DNA of 64,000 bases, taken from positions 1-64,000 of the forward strand of contig JAFSEU010000003.1 of assembly GCA_017435565.1 (NCBI GenBank). Reading direction: 5' to 3'. Below, piece after piece: positions 15,346 through 24,882 of this stretch. Position 1 is the stretch's first letter, and each line of letters starts with the position of its first letter. Position numbers and translations under genes: made by a program. Below the pieces are notes generated by a model that made no database searches, was not told the DNA's origin, and saw only the letters and a program-made list of their open reading frames with translations. Origin of the DNA: Oscillospiraceae bacterium. GTDB lineage: Bacteria; Bacillota; Clostridia; Oscillospirales; Ruminococcaceae.

Positions 15346-17817
15346 TTACTTGATTACAAGAACAATAAATCCGTTTGTTATGACATAGCCTGTGGTTGCA
15401 AGCTTGGATTCAAGTCCAAGCTCGTTGAATGCAAGGTTTACAGCGTCGTAAAGTTCTTCTTCATCAATTTCTTCGCCGTACCAGCGGATTGCAAAAATCT
15501 CTGTTGTGTCATCAACATTTTCTGTAATGGTGCTTTTGAGCTTGTCAAAGCTGTCTGCTGTCAATTCATTGCTGTTATAATATTCAAGGCTTTCGTCATC
15601 GCCGCTGAAATCATCGACCTGGTCATCAATTTCAAACTTTTCGTCCTTAGTATATCCTGTTGCAGCGGCCAACTCGCTGTCTGCCTGGAAGAGAAAATAG
15701 GGGATACCCATTGTAACGGCATTGTTTGTAGCGTCAACCTCATACCACTGCTCGCCGATTTTTACCATATTCCATGCGTGGGGCAAGTTGCCATCAAGAT
15801 ATCCTGTTGTTACAACACATTCAACAGATGACAGGTCGCAAAGCAGTCTGAAGGTATATGCATATGACATACACACGCCCTTGCCGTTGACAAGCGTTCC
15901 GTATGTGTTGAATGCATCCTCAAATTCATCGGAATCTGTCTTTTTGAAATTGCTTTCTTCGGCAGCAGCCAGAGCCTCGTCATCATAAACACAGTTGTTT
16001 ACAAGATAATCATAAATAGCCTTAACCTTTTCTTCATCGCTCATATCATCGGTAATATATTCTGCGATGATTTCGTCAGCTTTGTTCATAATTTCCTGCT
16101 GTTTGGCTGCGATTTCTTCCTTGTCATAAACATAATTCACCTTGAATATCATTGTCTGATAATCATATTCATATGATACAACGCCAAGGATGTAAGGATT
16201 CTGATAATACACCTTGTTGAAAACGTCAACGAGGTGATAGGGGTCCTGCAGTGCGGGGAATGCTTCAAGTGAGATTTCAGTGTTGCCCTCAATCATATTA
16301 AGAGCAAGCCATTCTTCTTCGGCGCTGTCGGCATTTACATAAACACCCTCAGGCGCAACGCTTACAGTGTCATCGTTTGCGTTTTCAATGTGTTCCTGTG
16401 TGTTGTCAATCTGCTCGTTGATAAGGTCATCGGAAGGTGCGTTTTCGTCTACGATTGAATCATCGCCGATTTCGCTCTGAGATTCTTCGGGGATGATTTC
16501 ATCGTCATCTGTATTTTCAGGCTCAACAGGGATTATTGTGTCAACATCTTTATCGGGAACCATATCAATATTATCCTGTGGTGCGGCGTTGCCGGTGTCA
16601 TTGCTTTCCATAATATTAAGAGTAACGTGCTCGGCATTTTCATCATCGGGAATAACATATCCTGCAAGAGCTGTGCCTTCAATAACATAGTTGTATTGAA
16701 TAACTTCATATCCGTAAACATCAACGATATAGGGTCCGTCATAAATAACGTTTCTGGTTGATGTGCTACCGTCAATATTCAGAACTTCAACGGTTGCGGG
16801 AAAATCAGCAGCACTCGGATAGTTTGCAAAAAGAATATCGCTTTCTTCTGTCATTTTATAGGGCAGAATAAGGTCGCATGTGGGAATTGCAGCGCTGAGT
16901 CCGCTTTCTTTTCCGTCAACAACTGCGGTTACATAATATTCGCCGTTTACGCAGTAGTTCTGACCGCTGCACCAATATCTTCCGTTTTCTCTGTAAACCT
17001 CGGCCAATCCGTGGCCTTCGCCTGCAAAGTTGTCAAAATAGCATTCGGTTGTTTCGCCGTCATATAAAAGGTGCAGATATGCATTGCCACCATCATATCC
17101 CTGTGCAGCACCGTCGATAGCACCGTTGTTTTCGCCTGTATAAAGCTCGCCGTTTGACAGCTTGTAAATGTTATATTTTTCTGCATTTTCAACAGGCTCC
17201 CACTCAAGCTTGAGTCTGCCCTGTGCGTTAACAACGCCCTTTGCGTTGGGAGCGTTTATATCGTGTCTTACAGTAAAGGGGATAACCGTGGGATTTTCAA
17301 GCTTTTCAACCTGCTCGGTTTCCATATCATAATGCACGGCAATGTAATACATCGGAGCGTTGCCCCAGTTGTCAATTTCTTCATAGATGTAATTTTCTTC
17401 CTGATATTCCGAAGCCATTACGGGTGACATCGGCGCAACAGTCAATGTTGAGGTGCCGTCGTTGTTGTCAACAATTTCGGCATTATAATATATCATGCTT
17501 TCTTCAAGACAATCGCTTTGAGTGTGAATACTTACCAAGTCATAAAGGTCAAGGTCGCTTTCATAGAAGCTGAAATTAAAATCAAATGTAAAGCTTTCTG
17601 TTTCAGCAACGTTGTAAAGCGGCATAATTTCTGTTTTGTCTTCAACTGCATATGCTTTTTTGATTTCCTCTACCGTAACAGTCGAACCGCTGTAGCTCAT
17701 ATTTCCCGATACGGTTTCCTTTGCTTGCGAATTCTCCTTGACCGTATTTGATGAGCAGCCTCCCATCAGCATTGTAAGTGCCATTAAAAACGCTGTTGTC
17801 TTTGTGAATTTTTTCAT
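15346..17817 (-). CDS. Large transglutaminase-domain lipoprotein
   Basis: 823 residues. A lipoprotein signal peptide ends at LMGGC with Cys21 as the lipidation site. Residues of about 30-380 hold fibronectin/Ig-like sequence; about 400-470 is an acidic linker rich in Asp, Glu and Asn. The transglutaminase-like cysteine-protease fold follows, with a likely triad Cys at about 649 (GKGVCMSYAY), His at about 680 (LPHAWNM) and Asp at about 693 (YEVDATNN). GGAGG lies seven bases before the ATG. The gene has its own copy of the promoter box also found before the ECF sigma gene 1.2 kb upstream, so it is probably a target of that sigma factor. The substrate at the cell surface is unknown. Confidence 0.85.
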   Translation of the reverse strand: MKKFTKTTAFLMALTMLMGGCSSNTVKENSQAKETVSGNMSYSGSTVTVEEIKKAYAVEDKTEIMPLYNVAETESFTFDFNFSFYESDLDLYDLVSIHTQSDCLEESMIYYNAEIVDNNDGTSTLTVAPMSPVMASEYQEENYIYEEIDNWGNAPMYYIAVHYDMETEQVEKLENPTVIPFTVRHDINAPNAKGVVNAQGRLKLEWEPVENAEKYNIYKLSNGELYTGENNGAIDGAAQGYDGGNAYLHLLYDGETTECYFDNFAGEGHGLAEVYRENGRYWCSGQNYCVNGEYYVTAVVDGKESGLSAAIPTCDLILPYKMTEESDILFANYPSAADFPATVEVLNIDGSTSTRNVIYDGPYIVDVYGYEVIQYNYVIEGTALAGYVIPDDENAEHVTLNIMESNDTGNAAPQDNIDMVPDKDVDTIIPVEPENTDDDEIIPEESQSEIGDDSIVDENAPSDDLINEQIDNTQEHIENANDDTVSVAPEGVYVNADSAEEEWLALNMIEGNTEISLEAFPALQDPYHLVDVFNKVYYQNPYILGVVSYEYDYQTMIFKVNYVYDKEEIAAKQQEIMNKADEIIAEYITDDMSDEEKVKAIYDYLVNNCVYDDEALAAAEESNFKKTDSDEFEDAFNTYGTLVNGKGVCMSYAYTFRLLCDLSSVECVVTTGYLDGNLPHAWNMVKIGEQWYEVDATNNAVTMGIPYFLFQADSELAAATGYTKDEKFEIDDQVDDFSGDDESLEYYNSNELTADSFDKLKSTITENVDDTTEIFAIRWYGEEIDEEELYDAVNLAFNELGLESKLATTGYVITNGFIVLVIK

Positions 17818-17877
17818 GTCAATTCCTCCGTATAAATGTATATGTTTTTTTCTTGTGTTTTGCGTTTTACACCATAT

Positions 17878-17906
17878 ACACTTTGCATCTTGACAAAAGG
17901 TTGCAT
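17878..17906 (-). promoter_or_regulatory. ECF-type promoter box, copy 2 (lipoprotein gene)
   Basis: On the minus strand ATGCAACC (17899-17906), ten bases, then ATGCAAAGTGT (17878-17888). The same two blocks with the same 10-base gap occur before the sigma gene at 19093-19121. It starts about 60 bases upstream of the transglutaminase start codon. Confidence 0.8.
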
Positions 17907-17924
17907 TTTTTTAAAAAAAATTTT

Positions 17925-18563
17925 TTACTGTATCACAAGATAGATTTCCTTCATCGGAATTTCAATGTATTCATCATCTATTACGTTGAATTTTATGATA
18001 AGTCCGTCTTCAAAAACCGCCATATAATATGTTCTTTCTTCATCATCAGCCGCTTTGTCGGTGCTTTTGCAATCTGAAAACATTTCGCAAAGCCCGGCAA
18101 TTTCATCTTCATCTGCATTTTCAGCATCTGTAAAAATGTTTGAGTCGCTAACCAGTATATATGAAAGCGCATCACTGCAAAGTATATTTTCCATAAACTC
18201 CGCACATTCGTCTGCCGACATACTTTTGGCATCCCAATCATCTATTTTTATCGGCAAGCCTGAAATTGAAAGCGACTCGCCGTAATTATCAATATTGCTT
18301 TGCACAGAATCTGATGTGGAAGGCTGTTCTTTGCTGCTGTCATTATTTTTAAGAACACCCGAATTTGAAACAAGCAGAGTAGCAATAGCAACAATTGCAA
18401 AGCAAGCCGCAGCCGAAATGGCTGATTTTACCATTTTGATTCTGCTGCGCTTTTGAGTTGCCTGCTCCTTTTCAAGAGTTATAGTGAGATTTTCCAAAAA
18501 CTCTGCTCTCGGCTCAATCTGAGAATATTCGTTTTTATATTGATTCTTAATTTTGTCAGACAT
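17925..18563 (-). CDS. Anti-sigma-like membrane protein
   Basis: 212 residues with a charged N-terminal cytoplasmic part of about 45 residues, one membrane helix (about 48-68) and an acidic external domain. The start overlaps the end of the sigma gene by eight bases, with a GGAGG SD inside that gene. The topology and coupling are those of an anti-sigma factor that holds its sigma at the membrane. No zinc-finger anti-sigma motif is present. The transglutaminase gene follows after the promoter box at 17878. Confidence 0.75.
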   Translation of the reverse strand: MSDKIKNQYKNEYSQIEPRAEFLENLTITLEKEQATQKRSRIKMVKSAISAAACFAIVAIATLLVSNSGVLKNNDSSKEQPSTSDSVQSNIDNYGESLSISGLPIKIDDWDAKSMSADECAEFMENILCSDALSYILVSDSNIFTDAENADEDEIAGLCEMFSDCKSTDKAADDEERTYYMAVFEDGLIIKFNVIDDEYIEIPMKEIYLVIQ

Positions 18564-19050
18564 ACTGTTCGTCCTCCGATAGTAATTCTTTTAGCTTTTC
18601 TCTTGCACGTGATAATTGCGATTTTACAGTGCCCGCAGTTTTGCCCGTAATTTTTGCAATCTCATTCACAGATAAATCTTCAAAATAAAACAGGTGTATT
18701 ACCGTTCGGTATTTTTCGGGCAATTGCCGTACGGCTTCTTTCACGCCGCTTGGCTCCTGCGGTGAATATGACATATCGGAAGCCTCCTCAAGGGCAACGT
18801 CATGTCTGCGAAATGCTAAAGTCGCCATAGTTTTTATAGTATTCACCGTTACTTTTAATATCCACGCCTTGCGGTGTTCCTCGTCGTTGAAGGTTTTTCC
18901 GCTTCGTATGTATTTTAACAGAACCTCCTGCGTTACATCCTCGGCGTCGCTTATGTTCTGCAGCCTTGCATATGCAAGACGATAAATCATTGCAGAATAC
19001 TTTTCCACAAGCTCTCTTCCCGAAAGCTCGTTTTTAAAATTTTCGCTCAA
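18556..19050 (-). CDS. ECF sigma factor, probably autoregulated
   Basis: 164 residues from a TTG at 19050, chosen because AGGAGGA sits seven bases before it; a longer frame to a TTG at 19068 would overlap the SD. Region 2 (about 15-80) includes AEDVTQEVLLKYIR and AWILKVTVNTIK; region 4 (about 105-155) includes LPEKYRTVIHLFYFEDLSVN and AGTVKSQLSRAREKL. A two-block promoter box lies just upstream and is repeated before the lipoprotein gene, which suggests that this sigma factor reads both. Confidence 0.9.
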   Translation of the reverse strand: MSENFKNELSGRELVEKYSAMIYRLAYARLQNISDAEDVTQEVLLKYIRSGKTFNDEEHRKAWILKVTVNTIKTMATLAFRRHDVALEEASDMSYSPQEPSGVKEAVRQLPEKYRTVIHLFYFEDLSVNEIAKITGKTAGTVKSQLSRAREKLKELLSEDEQYV

Positions 19051-19092
19051 ATCCGGTCCTCCTGCCAAAAACCTTTTTTCATCCTGTACATA

Positions 19093-19121
19093 ACACTTTG
19101 CATTTCAAAAAAAGGTTGCAT
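19093..19121 (-). promoter_or_regulatory. ECF-type promoter box, copy 1 (sigma gene)
   Basis: On the minus strand ATGCAACC (19114-19121), ten bases, ATGCAAAGTGT (19093-19103), the same arrangement as at 17878-17906. It starts about 45 bases before the sigma start. Confidence 0.8.
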
Positions 19122-19273
19122 TGATTTTTAAAAAAATTCTTTTTATCTGATTATAGCATCCGAGGCGATATTTTGCAATTCCTAAAAGCTTTAATTTCTG
19201 CAATCTGTTTGCTTTTTAGCGGAAAAATGATAAAAATGCAACAAATATGATATATCTTTATTCAAGAATATGC

Positions 19274-19279
19274 TATAAT
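19274..19279 (+). promoter_or_regulatory. Extended -10 element before GH3 gene
   Basis: TGCTATAAT fits an extended -10; the -35 region is weak. It lies 32 bases before the GH3 start. Confidence 0.5.
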
Positions 19280-19310
19280 TAAAATACAAAGCAAAATGGG
19301 GGATTTGGAT

Positions 19311-22076
19311 ATGAAAAGAATACTGGACTGGAATAAATATCTTGAAACTGCTGCAAAGGCTGTTTCTGAAGGCATTGTTATGCTTAAAAATGATTGCAAC
19401 GCGCTTCCTCTTTTGCCCGATGAGGAGATTGCTGTGTTCGGACGTATGCAGCTTCATTATTATAAAAGCGGTACGGGCTCCGGCGGAATGGTGAACGTTG
19501 CTAAGGTCACCACTATTCTTGATGGACTGCTTGAAAGCGGCGTTAAGGTGAATTCCGATTTGCTTGATATATACAGAGAATGGGATTTAGCACATCCGAT
19601 TGATCTGGGCGACGGCTGGGGCGGTGAGCCATGGTCACAGCAGGAAATGCCTTTGTCCGATGATATTGTCTGCAATGCCGCGGCATGCTGCAGAACCGCA
19701 ATTGTAATCATCGGCAGAACAGCAGGTGAGGAGCAGGACAATCGGCTTGAAGAGGGCTCATATCTTCTCAGCCGTGATGAAAGAGCAATGCTTTTATCTG
19801 TCCGCAATGCATTTGAAAAGGTTGTTGTGTTGCTCAATACGGGCAATATCATTGATATGTCGTTTTTTGACGAATGCGTTCCCGACGCTTTGCTGTATGT
19901 ATGGCAGGGCGGAATGACGGGCGGTACAGGTACAGCTGACGTCCTGACAGGTAAGGTAAGCCCTTCGGGCAAGCTTTCTGACACGATTGCAAAATCAGTG
20001 CACGATTACCCTTCTGACTGCTGCTTCGGAGATGTGAACAGGAATTTCTATTGTGAGGATATATACGTCGGATACCGCTATTTTGAAACCTTTGCAAAGG
20101 ACAGGGTACTTTATCCGTTCGGCTTCGGTCTTTCGTATACAACCTTTAAGATGGATCCGGTTTCTGCCGATGAAAAAAACGGTATTGTGACGCTCAGAAT
20201 CGCTGTGACAAATACAGGTGCATATAGCGGAAAGGAAGTTGTTCAGGTATATTACGAGGCGCCGCAGGGTGAGCTTGGCAAACCGCTTCGTGCTCTTTGC
20301 GGATATGAAAAAACAGACTTGCTGAGACCTTGTGAAACACAGATTATTACCATATCAATAAAAATGTCCGACCTTGCTTCATATGATGACAGCGGAAAAA
20401 CAGGCTACCGATTCTGCTATGTGCTTGAATCGGGTGAATACAATTTCTATATGGGAAGCTGTGTCCGCAGCGCAGAATGCGTCTTTACGGTAAAAATCCC
20501 CGAAACCTGTGTTGTAAAACGCTGTGTTCAGGCAATGGCACCTGTTGACGGATTCAAAAGAATCCGTCCCTTGTGTGATGAAAACGGTATCTGCGCAATT
20601 GAAGAGGATGTACCTCTTAATGAAATTGATGAGCAGCAGCGCAGAATATCAAAGCTTCCGCAAGAGCTTAGTCTTACAGGTGATATGGGCATAAAGCTTG
20701 CCGATGTCAGCTCCGGTAGGGCTTCTATGGATGATTTTATCGCACAGCTGTCCGATTATGATTTGTCGTGTATTATAAGAGGCGAGGGTATGGGCAGTCC
20801 GAAGGTTACAGCGGGAACTGCGTCTGCATTCGGCGGTGTTTCGCCCTCGCTTGAAAATTTCGGGATTCCCTGTGCGTGCTGTTCGGACGGCCCGTCGGGT
20901 ATGCGCCTTGACTGCGGAACACACGCTTTCAGCCTGCCTAATGGCACTTTGCTTGCCTGCACGTTTAACAAAGCGCTCGCCGAAGAGCTGTTTTCGCTTT
21001 GCGGGCTTGAAATGACAGCGAATAAGGTTGATTGTCTGCTCGGCCCGGGTATGAATATTCACCGTCACCCCCTTAACGGACGAAATTTTGAATATTTTTC
21101 CGAGGACCCCTACCTTACGGGAACGATTGCCGCTGCTCAGCTACGCGGTCTTCATTCGGCAGAGGTCACGGGCACTGTCAAACATTTTTGCGGTAATAAT
21201 CAGGAAACAAACCGTCATTACCTTGAATCGGTTGTTTCCGAGCGTGCACTTCGTGAAATATATCTCAAAGGATTTGAAATCGCTGTAAGAGAAGGAAACG
21301 CTGATTCCATTATGACAACCTATGGGTGTGTAAACGGCTTGTGGACTGCGGGAAACTTTGACCTCAATACCGTGATTCTGCGTGAAGAATGGGGATTTAA
21401 AGGCTTTACAATGACGGACTGGTGGGCAAACATAAACAGCCGAAGCGAGGCTGTTTCACGTAACAACTTTGCGGCAATGGCAAGGGCTCAGAATGATGTG
21501 TATATGGTATGTGCTGATAGCTGTGATAATGACGACAACACATTGTATGCTCTTGAAAACGGCAGTCTGATGCGCTGTGAGCTGCAGCGTAATGCTGCAA
21601 ATATCTGCGCATTTCTGATGCATACAAATGCAATGAAGCGTCTTGTTGGTGAAGCGGCTGAAATTGAAATCATCAACCGTCCGAGTGAAGAAGCCATAAG
21701 TGACGCTATAGTTGTTTTCTATGACCTTGATAATGAGGCCGTGATAGACTTAGATGATATCTGCACTGATAAAGGCAGTGTACACAGTTTTGCTCTTAAA
21801 GTTTCCGTGCTCGGTCATTACAGGATAACGCTTACAGCAAGCTCCGAGCAAAGCGAACTTGCTCAGATTCCCGTGACGATGTTCAGCATGGGCTCTGCAA
21901 GCGGCACCTTTACATGGAACGGAACCGGCGGCAAGCCAAAAAGCTTTTCAACAAAGATACCGATATTCTCACGTTTCACAACCATCAGGCTGTATTTTGC
22001 GCAAAGCGGCTTGAAAATGCACAGCATCAGCTTTGAAATTGCTGATTCCGACGTGGATGTTTCCGATTTGTCATAA
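19311..22076 (+). CDS. GH3 beta-glycosidase with permuted domain order
   Basis: 921 residues from ATG 19311; a GGGGG SD sits eight bases upstream, so the in-frame ATG at 19296 is unlikely. No signal peptide, so it acts in the cytoplasm on imported oligosaccharides. The usual GH3 C-terminal alpha/beta domain comes first (about 10-265, EGIVMLKNDCNALPL), then a fibronectin-like domain (about 267-385, FGFGLSYTTF), then the TIM barrel (about 455-745) with KHFCGNNQETNRHY (about 623) and the nucleophile Asp703 in MTDWW. This inverted order is known from rumen cocci and Butyrivibrio. The last 140 residues are of unknown type. The exact sugar specificity is not readable. Confidence 0.92.
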   Translation: MKRILDWNKYLETAAKAVSEGIVMLKNDCNALPLLPDEEIAVFGRMQLHYYKSGTGSGGMVNVAKVTTILDGLLESGVKVNSDLLDIYREWDLAHPIDLGDGWGGEPWSQQEMPLSDDIVCNAAACCRTAIVIIGRTAGEEQDNRLEEGSYLLSRDERAMLLSVRNAFEKVVVLLNTGNIIDMSFFDECVPDALLYVWQGGMTGGTGTADVLTGKVSPSGKLSDTIAKSVHDYPSDCCFGDVNRNFYCEDIYVGYRYFETFAKDRVLYPFGFGLSYTTFKMDPVSADEKNGIVTLRIAVTNTGAYSGKEVVQVYYEAPQGELGKPLRALCGYEKTDLLRPCETQIITISIKMSDLASYDDSGKTGYRFCYVLESGEYNFYMGSCVRSAECVFTVKIPETCVVKRCVQAMAPVDGFKRIRPLCDENGICAIEEDVPLNEIDEQQRRISKLPQELSLTGDMGIKLADVSSGRASMDDFIAQLSDYDLSCIIRGEGMGSPKVTAGTASAFGGVSPSLENFGIPCACCSDGPSGMRLDCGTHAFSLPNGTLLACTFNKALAEELFSLCGLEMTANKVDCLLGPGMNIHRHPLNGRNFEYFSEDPYLTGTIAAAQLRGLHSAEVTGTVKHFCGNNQETNRHYLESVVSERALREIYLKGFEIAVREGNADSIMTTYGCVNGLWTAGNFDLNTVILREEWGFKGFTMTDWWANINSRSEAVSRNNFAAMARAQNDVYMVCADSCDNDDNTLYALENGSLMRCELQRNAANICAFLMHTNAMKRLVGEAAEIEIINRPSEEAISDAIVVFYDLDNEAVIDLDDICTDKGSVHSFALKVSVLGHYRITLTASSEQSELAQIPVTMFSMGSASGTFTWNGTGGKPKSFSTKIPIFSRFTTIRLYFAQSGLKMHSISFEIADSDVDVSDLS

Positions 22077-22097
22077 AACAGCTTTATACTTTATTTT

Positions 22098-22140
22098 AAA
22101 ACAGTCATCGCTCTTTTTTGTGATGACTGTTTTGCTTTTT
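22098..22140 (+). terminator. Rho-independent terminator after GH3
   Basis: AAAACAGTCATC pairs with GATGACTGTTTT around a 12-base loop, followed by GCTTTTT. Confidence 0.8.
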
Positions 22141-22149
22141 ATAAAATTA

Positions 22150-22178
22150 TTGCACCAATTTGTTATTTGTAGTATAAT
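22150..22178 (+). promoter_or_regulatory. Promoter of the two-component operon
   Basis: TTGCAC (22150-22155), 17 bases, TATAAT (22173-22178). The transcript would have a leader of about 90 bases. Confidence 0.75.
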
Positions 22179-22275
22179 TTGAGTGAGGAAACTTAAAACG
22201 GACTGCAAAAGGATATAAAAAGAACACACAGCAGTGTTATTATACATACATAAGTTAGAGGAGCTTCTTTATATA

Positions 22276-22953
22276 ATGAACAAAATTCTGATAATTGAGG
22301 ATGACGAGCACATCTGCAGGGTAATTGAGGCATACTTTACTGCCAAGGGTGCCGACATAAAGATAATTAATAACGGCAGCGATGCCTGTGAGTATATCAG
22401 CGAAGGGCTTGAAGGCTTTGACATTGTTCTTCTTGATATTATGCTTCCGGGAATCGACGGCTTTTCAATATGCCGCCTGATACGCAGAATCAGCGATATT
22501 CCGATTGTATTCATAACTGCAAGGGGACGCGAGGAGGATGTGCTCTACGGATATGACCTTGGGTGTGATGATTATATTGTGAAGCCGTTTTCACTTGCAA
22601 TGCTTTATGCAAAATGTGAGGCACTCATAAAGCGCAGCGGCGGTCTTGTAATCAACACAATGCTCGAATGCGGAGCTATCAGGCTGGATACACGGATGCT
22701 CAGGTGTTTTACAGGCGGCATTGAAATTGACCTGCCGCCCAAAGAGTTTGCCATTCTCAGATATCTTATGGAGCATCAGAACTGGGTGGTTGACCGAAAC
22801 ACACTTTTAAACTGTGTGTGGGGATATGATTATTTCGGCAGCGACCGTGTGGTTGATAATCATATCAAAAAGCTGCGCCGCGCTTTGGGAAGCGCAGGTA
22901 GCCAGATTAAAACGGTTGTTTCACGAGGATATAAACTTACAAATACGGGGTGA
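22276..22953 (+). CDS. OmpR/PhoB-type response regulator
   Basis: 225 residues. The receiver domain (1-115) has the acidic pair in IIEDDE, phospho-acceptor Asp54 in VLLDIMLPGIDGF and the KPF motif. The C-terminal winged helix (about 128-223) shows LPPKEFAILRYLMEHQNWVV and VVDNHIKKLRRALG. It is followed four bases later by its histidine kinase. The start is placed at the ATG beginning MNKILIIEDD, the family's normal N-terminus; its SD (AGAGGAG) is rather distant, about 12 bases. Confidence 0.92.
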   Translation: MNKILIIEDDEHICRVIEAYFTAKGADIKIINNGSDACEYISEGLEGFDIVLLDIMLPGIDGFSICRLIRRISDIPIVFITARGREEDVLYGYDLGCDDYIVKPFSLAMLYAKCEALIKRSGGLVINTMLECGAIRLDTRMLRCFTGGIEIDLPPKEFAILRYLMEHQNWVVDRNTLLNCVWGYDYFGSDRVVDNHIKKLRRALGSAGSQIKTVVSRGYKLTNTG

Positions 22954-22957
22954 TTTT

Positions 22958-24679
22958 ATGAAAAAAAGAAAAAAAGCAAACAAAAGGCAGAAACGCACAA
23001 CCTTTGCAAGGCTTTTTGCAAAATCGGGCGCTATTGCGCTGGCAATTTCGCTTGTGTTTTCATATGCGGTGTTTGAGTTTGGAGTGGTTTATCTTGATTC
23101 GCTTGTAAAAAATGTAATCAGCGAATGCGGTGCAACATTGGCTTCAAAAATCAACAGTCTTGATAATGATAATACAATGAGTGCAAAGCAAAAAGAAATA
23201 AATATGGATGTTTCGTTTTCTTTTGCAATCTTTACATTGAATCTGTTTGAATTATGTGAAATAAATTCAGGCTATGACGAAGGCTGTAATGGTTCGGCGG
23301 CTTTGTTTGACAGCGACGGAAATGTTATTGCATCAAGCAAACAAAAGATAATGTCATACATCAAGTTTGCTGAGGATGACGAATATAACGGTTTCTATAT
23401 CTGCGACAGAGATAAACTGAATTTTCCTGAAGTCGAACAGCTGTATTCTGTGTTTAATGAATTCTCTCAGAATACTGTTGGCAATGACGATTGGTACTAT
23501 GAAATTCATATAGACAGCGCATATGTTGATAAGGAGAATTATCTTTTTATCCCGAAGAACGGTAAAATAGAGCTGTACTGTGTTGAATATGCAGGAAATA
23601 GCGAATTGCTGGAAACCGCAGAGATTCACGTTCAAATTGATGACAGCTCATTTGAAATTGTAGAATTTGTATCTGTGACTGACGAATTTCAATATCCACG
23701 TGTTTCAATGTACAACTTCTGGGGAACCGATGCTAAGTTTTTTGATGAGCAGTTTCCGAAGCTGGTGCCGAATGTAATGGAGTTTTACGAATCGCAATCA
23801 ATCAGTTTTGGAAGCAGCGGATATGAATTTGCGGGAGTCAATTACTATCTTGAACAGCCCGTATATTATGGCGGCGAAGAATTAGTGCTCAGCATCGGTT
23901 TAGAGGTCGATTATACAACACCGAAAATCAGGACATTATACTTAGCGGTTATAATAACATTTTCTGCAATTTCGATGCTGATAGCTCTGCTGTGGAGCTG
24001 GCGTAAAAATGTTGCAAACAAAGCGAATTATGCATTTGAGGATTATCAGAAAAATCTGATTAACAACCTTGCCCATGACATCAAAACACCGCTGACGGCA
24101 ATCGGCGGATATGCGGAAAACCTTATTCGTTTGCATCAAAGCGGTGACGATGAAAAGACTGAAGATTATCTGAATGCGATTATGGAAAACGTTGCCTACA
24201 CCGATTCGATTGTCAACAAAACCTTAGAGCTTAATCGTATCAGCGAAATTACTAAAGTCAATAAAATGCAAATTGATGTGAATAAAGCCGTAAACGAATG
24301 TGTTTCAAAATATAAGCTTTTGCTTGAAGGAAAGGGGATTTCGCTGAATATCAGCGGAAATGCGGCGGTCAATGCTGACAGCGACACGTTCCTGACAGCT
24401 GTTGAAAACCTTGTTTCCAATGCTGTGAAATATACTCCGGACGGCGGCTTCATAAATATAGAGATAGACGACAAGCGCCTTAAGATGTTCAACGAGGTCG
24501 TTGAGGCGATTGATGTGAAGAACATAATGATGCCGTTTGTCAAGGGCGATAAAGCACGCAGCGGCAAGAAGGGAAGCGGTCTTGGGCTTTCGATTGCAAA
24601 AAGCGCCGCCGCTGCGAATGGATTCAAGCTTTTGGTTGACTGCAGCGAAAAAATCTTTACCGCTGAAATTGTTTTCTGA
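22958..24679 (+). CDS. Sensor histidine kinase
   Basis: 573 residues. A very basic N-terminus, a membrane helix (about 24-47), a large external sensor domain of about 275 residues, a second helix (about 325-347), then the HisKA domain with His373 in LAHDIKTPLTAIGGYAENL and an ATPase domain with the N box (ENLVSNAVKYTPD) and the G2 box GSGLGLSIAKS (about 540). It phosphorylates the response regulator encoded upstream. The sensor domain shows no familiar family. The start at 22958 is inside the expected spacing after the regulator's stop; there is only a weak SD. Confidence 0.92.
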   Translation: MKKRKKANKRQKRTTFARLFAKSGAIALAISLVFSYAVFEFGVVYLDSLVKNVISECGATLASKINSLDNDNTMSAKQKEINMDVSFSFAIFTLNLFELCEINSGYDEGCNGSAALFDSDGNVIASSKQKIMSYIKFAEDDEYNGFYICDRDKLNFPEVEQLYSVFNEFSQNTVGNDDWYYEIHIDSAYVDKENYLFIPKNGKIELYCVEYAGNSELLETAEIHVQIDDSSFEIVEFVSVTDEFQYPRVSMYNFWGTDAKFFDEQFPKLVPNVMEFYESQSISFGSSGYEFAGVNYYLEQPVYYGGEELVLSIGLEVDYTTPKIRTLYLAVIITFSAISMLIALLWSWRKNVANKANYAFEDYQKNLINNLAHDIKTPLTAIGGYAENLIRLHQSGDDEKTEDYLNAIMENVAYTDSIVNKTLELNRISEITKVNKMQIDVNKAVNECVSKYKLLLEGKGISLNISGNAAVNADSDTFLTAVENLVSNAVKYTPDGGFINIEIDDKRLKMFNEVVEAIDVKNIMMPFVKGDKARSGKKGSGLGLSIAKSAAAANGFKLLVDCSEKIFTAEIVF

Positions 24680-24710
24680 TAAATAGAATACCACAGAGCC
24701 CGAATGCAAG

Positions 24711-24749
24711 CAGGCACACGGAAAATTTTCTCCGTGTGCCTGTTTCTTT
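24711..24749 (+). terminator. Rho-independent terminator of the two-component operon
   Basis: A 12-bp stem CAGGCACACGGA / TCCGTGTGCCTG with an 8-base loop, then TTTCTTT. Confidence 0.85.
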
Positions 24750-24824
24750 AATGATCGGGCTTGAGCGCAGGGAATTGATTGAGCAGGACAATTTATTATT
24801 TGAGCACAATGTTAATCTGCATAA

Positions 24825-24855
24825 AACAAAGGACGCTTTGACAGCGTCCTTTGTT
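24825..24855 (-). terminator. Hairpin/terminator after the gene at 24883
   Basis: AACAAAGGACGCT pairs perfectly with AGCGTCCTTTGTT over a 5-base loop. The inner ten bases of each arm are repeated in the hairpin at 25471-25495 on the other side of the gene. Confidence 0.7.
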
Positions 24856-24882
24856 GTTAACTTATGTATCTAATTAGGATGG

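Noticed and set aside
19460..21068. Several long minus-strand frames inside the GH3 gene
   Set aside because: Low-complexity, Ser/Arg/His-rich translations typical of antisense frames in GC-richer coding DNA; GH3 motifs are on the plus strand.
24752..24877. Forty-codon frame beginning with ATG at 24752
   Set aside because: It runs through the arms of a hairpin and has no SD; the amino-acid pattern matches nothing, so it is treated as non-coding.
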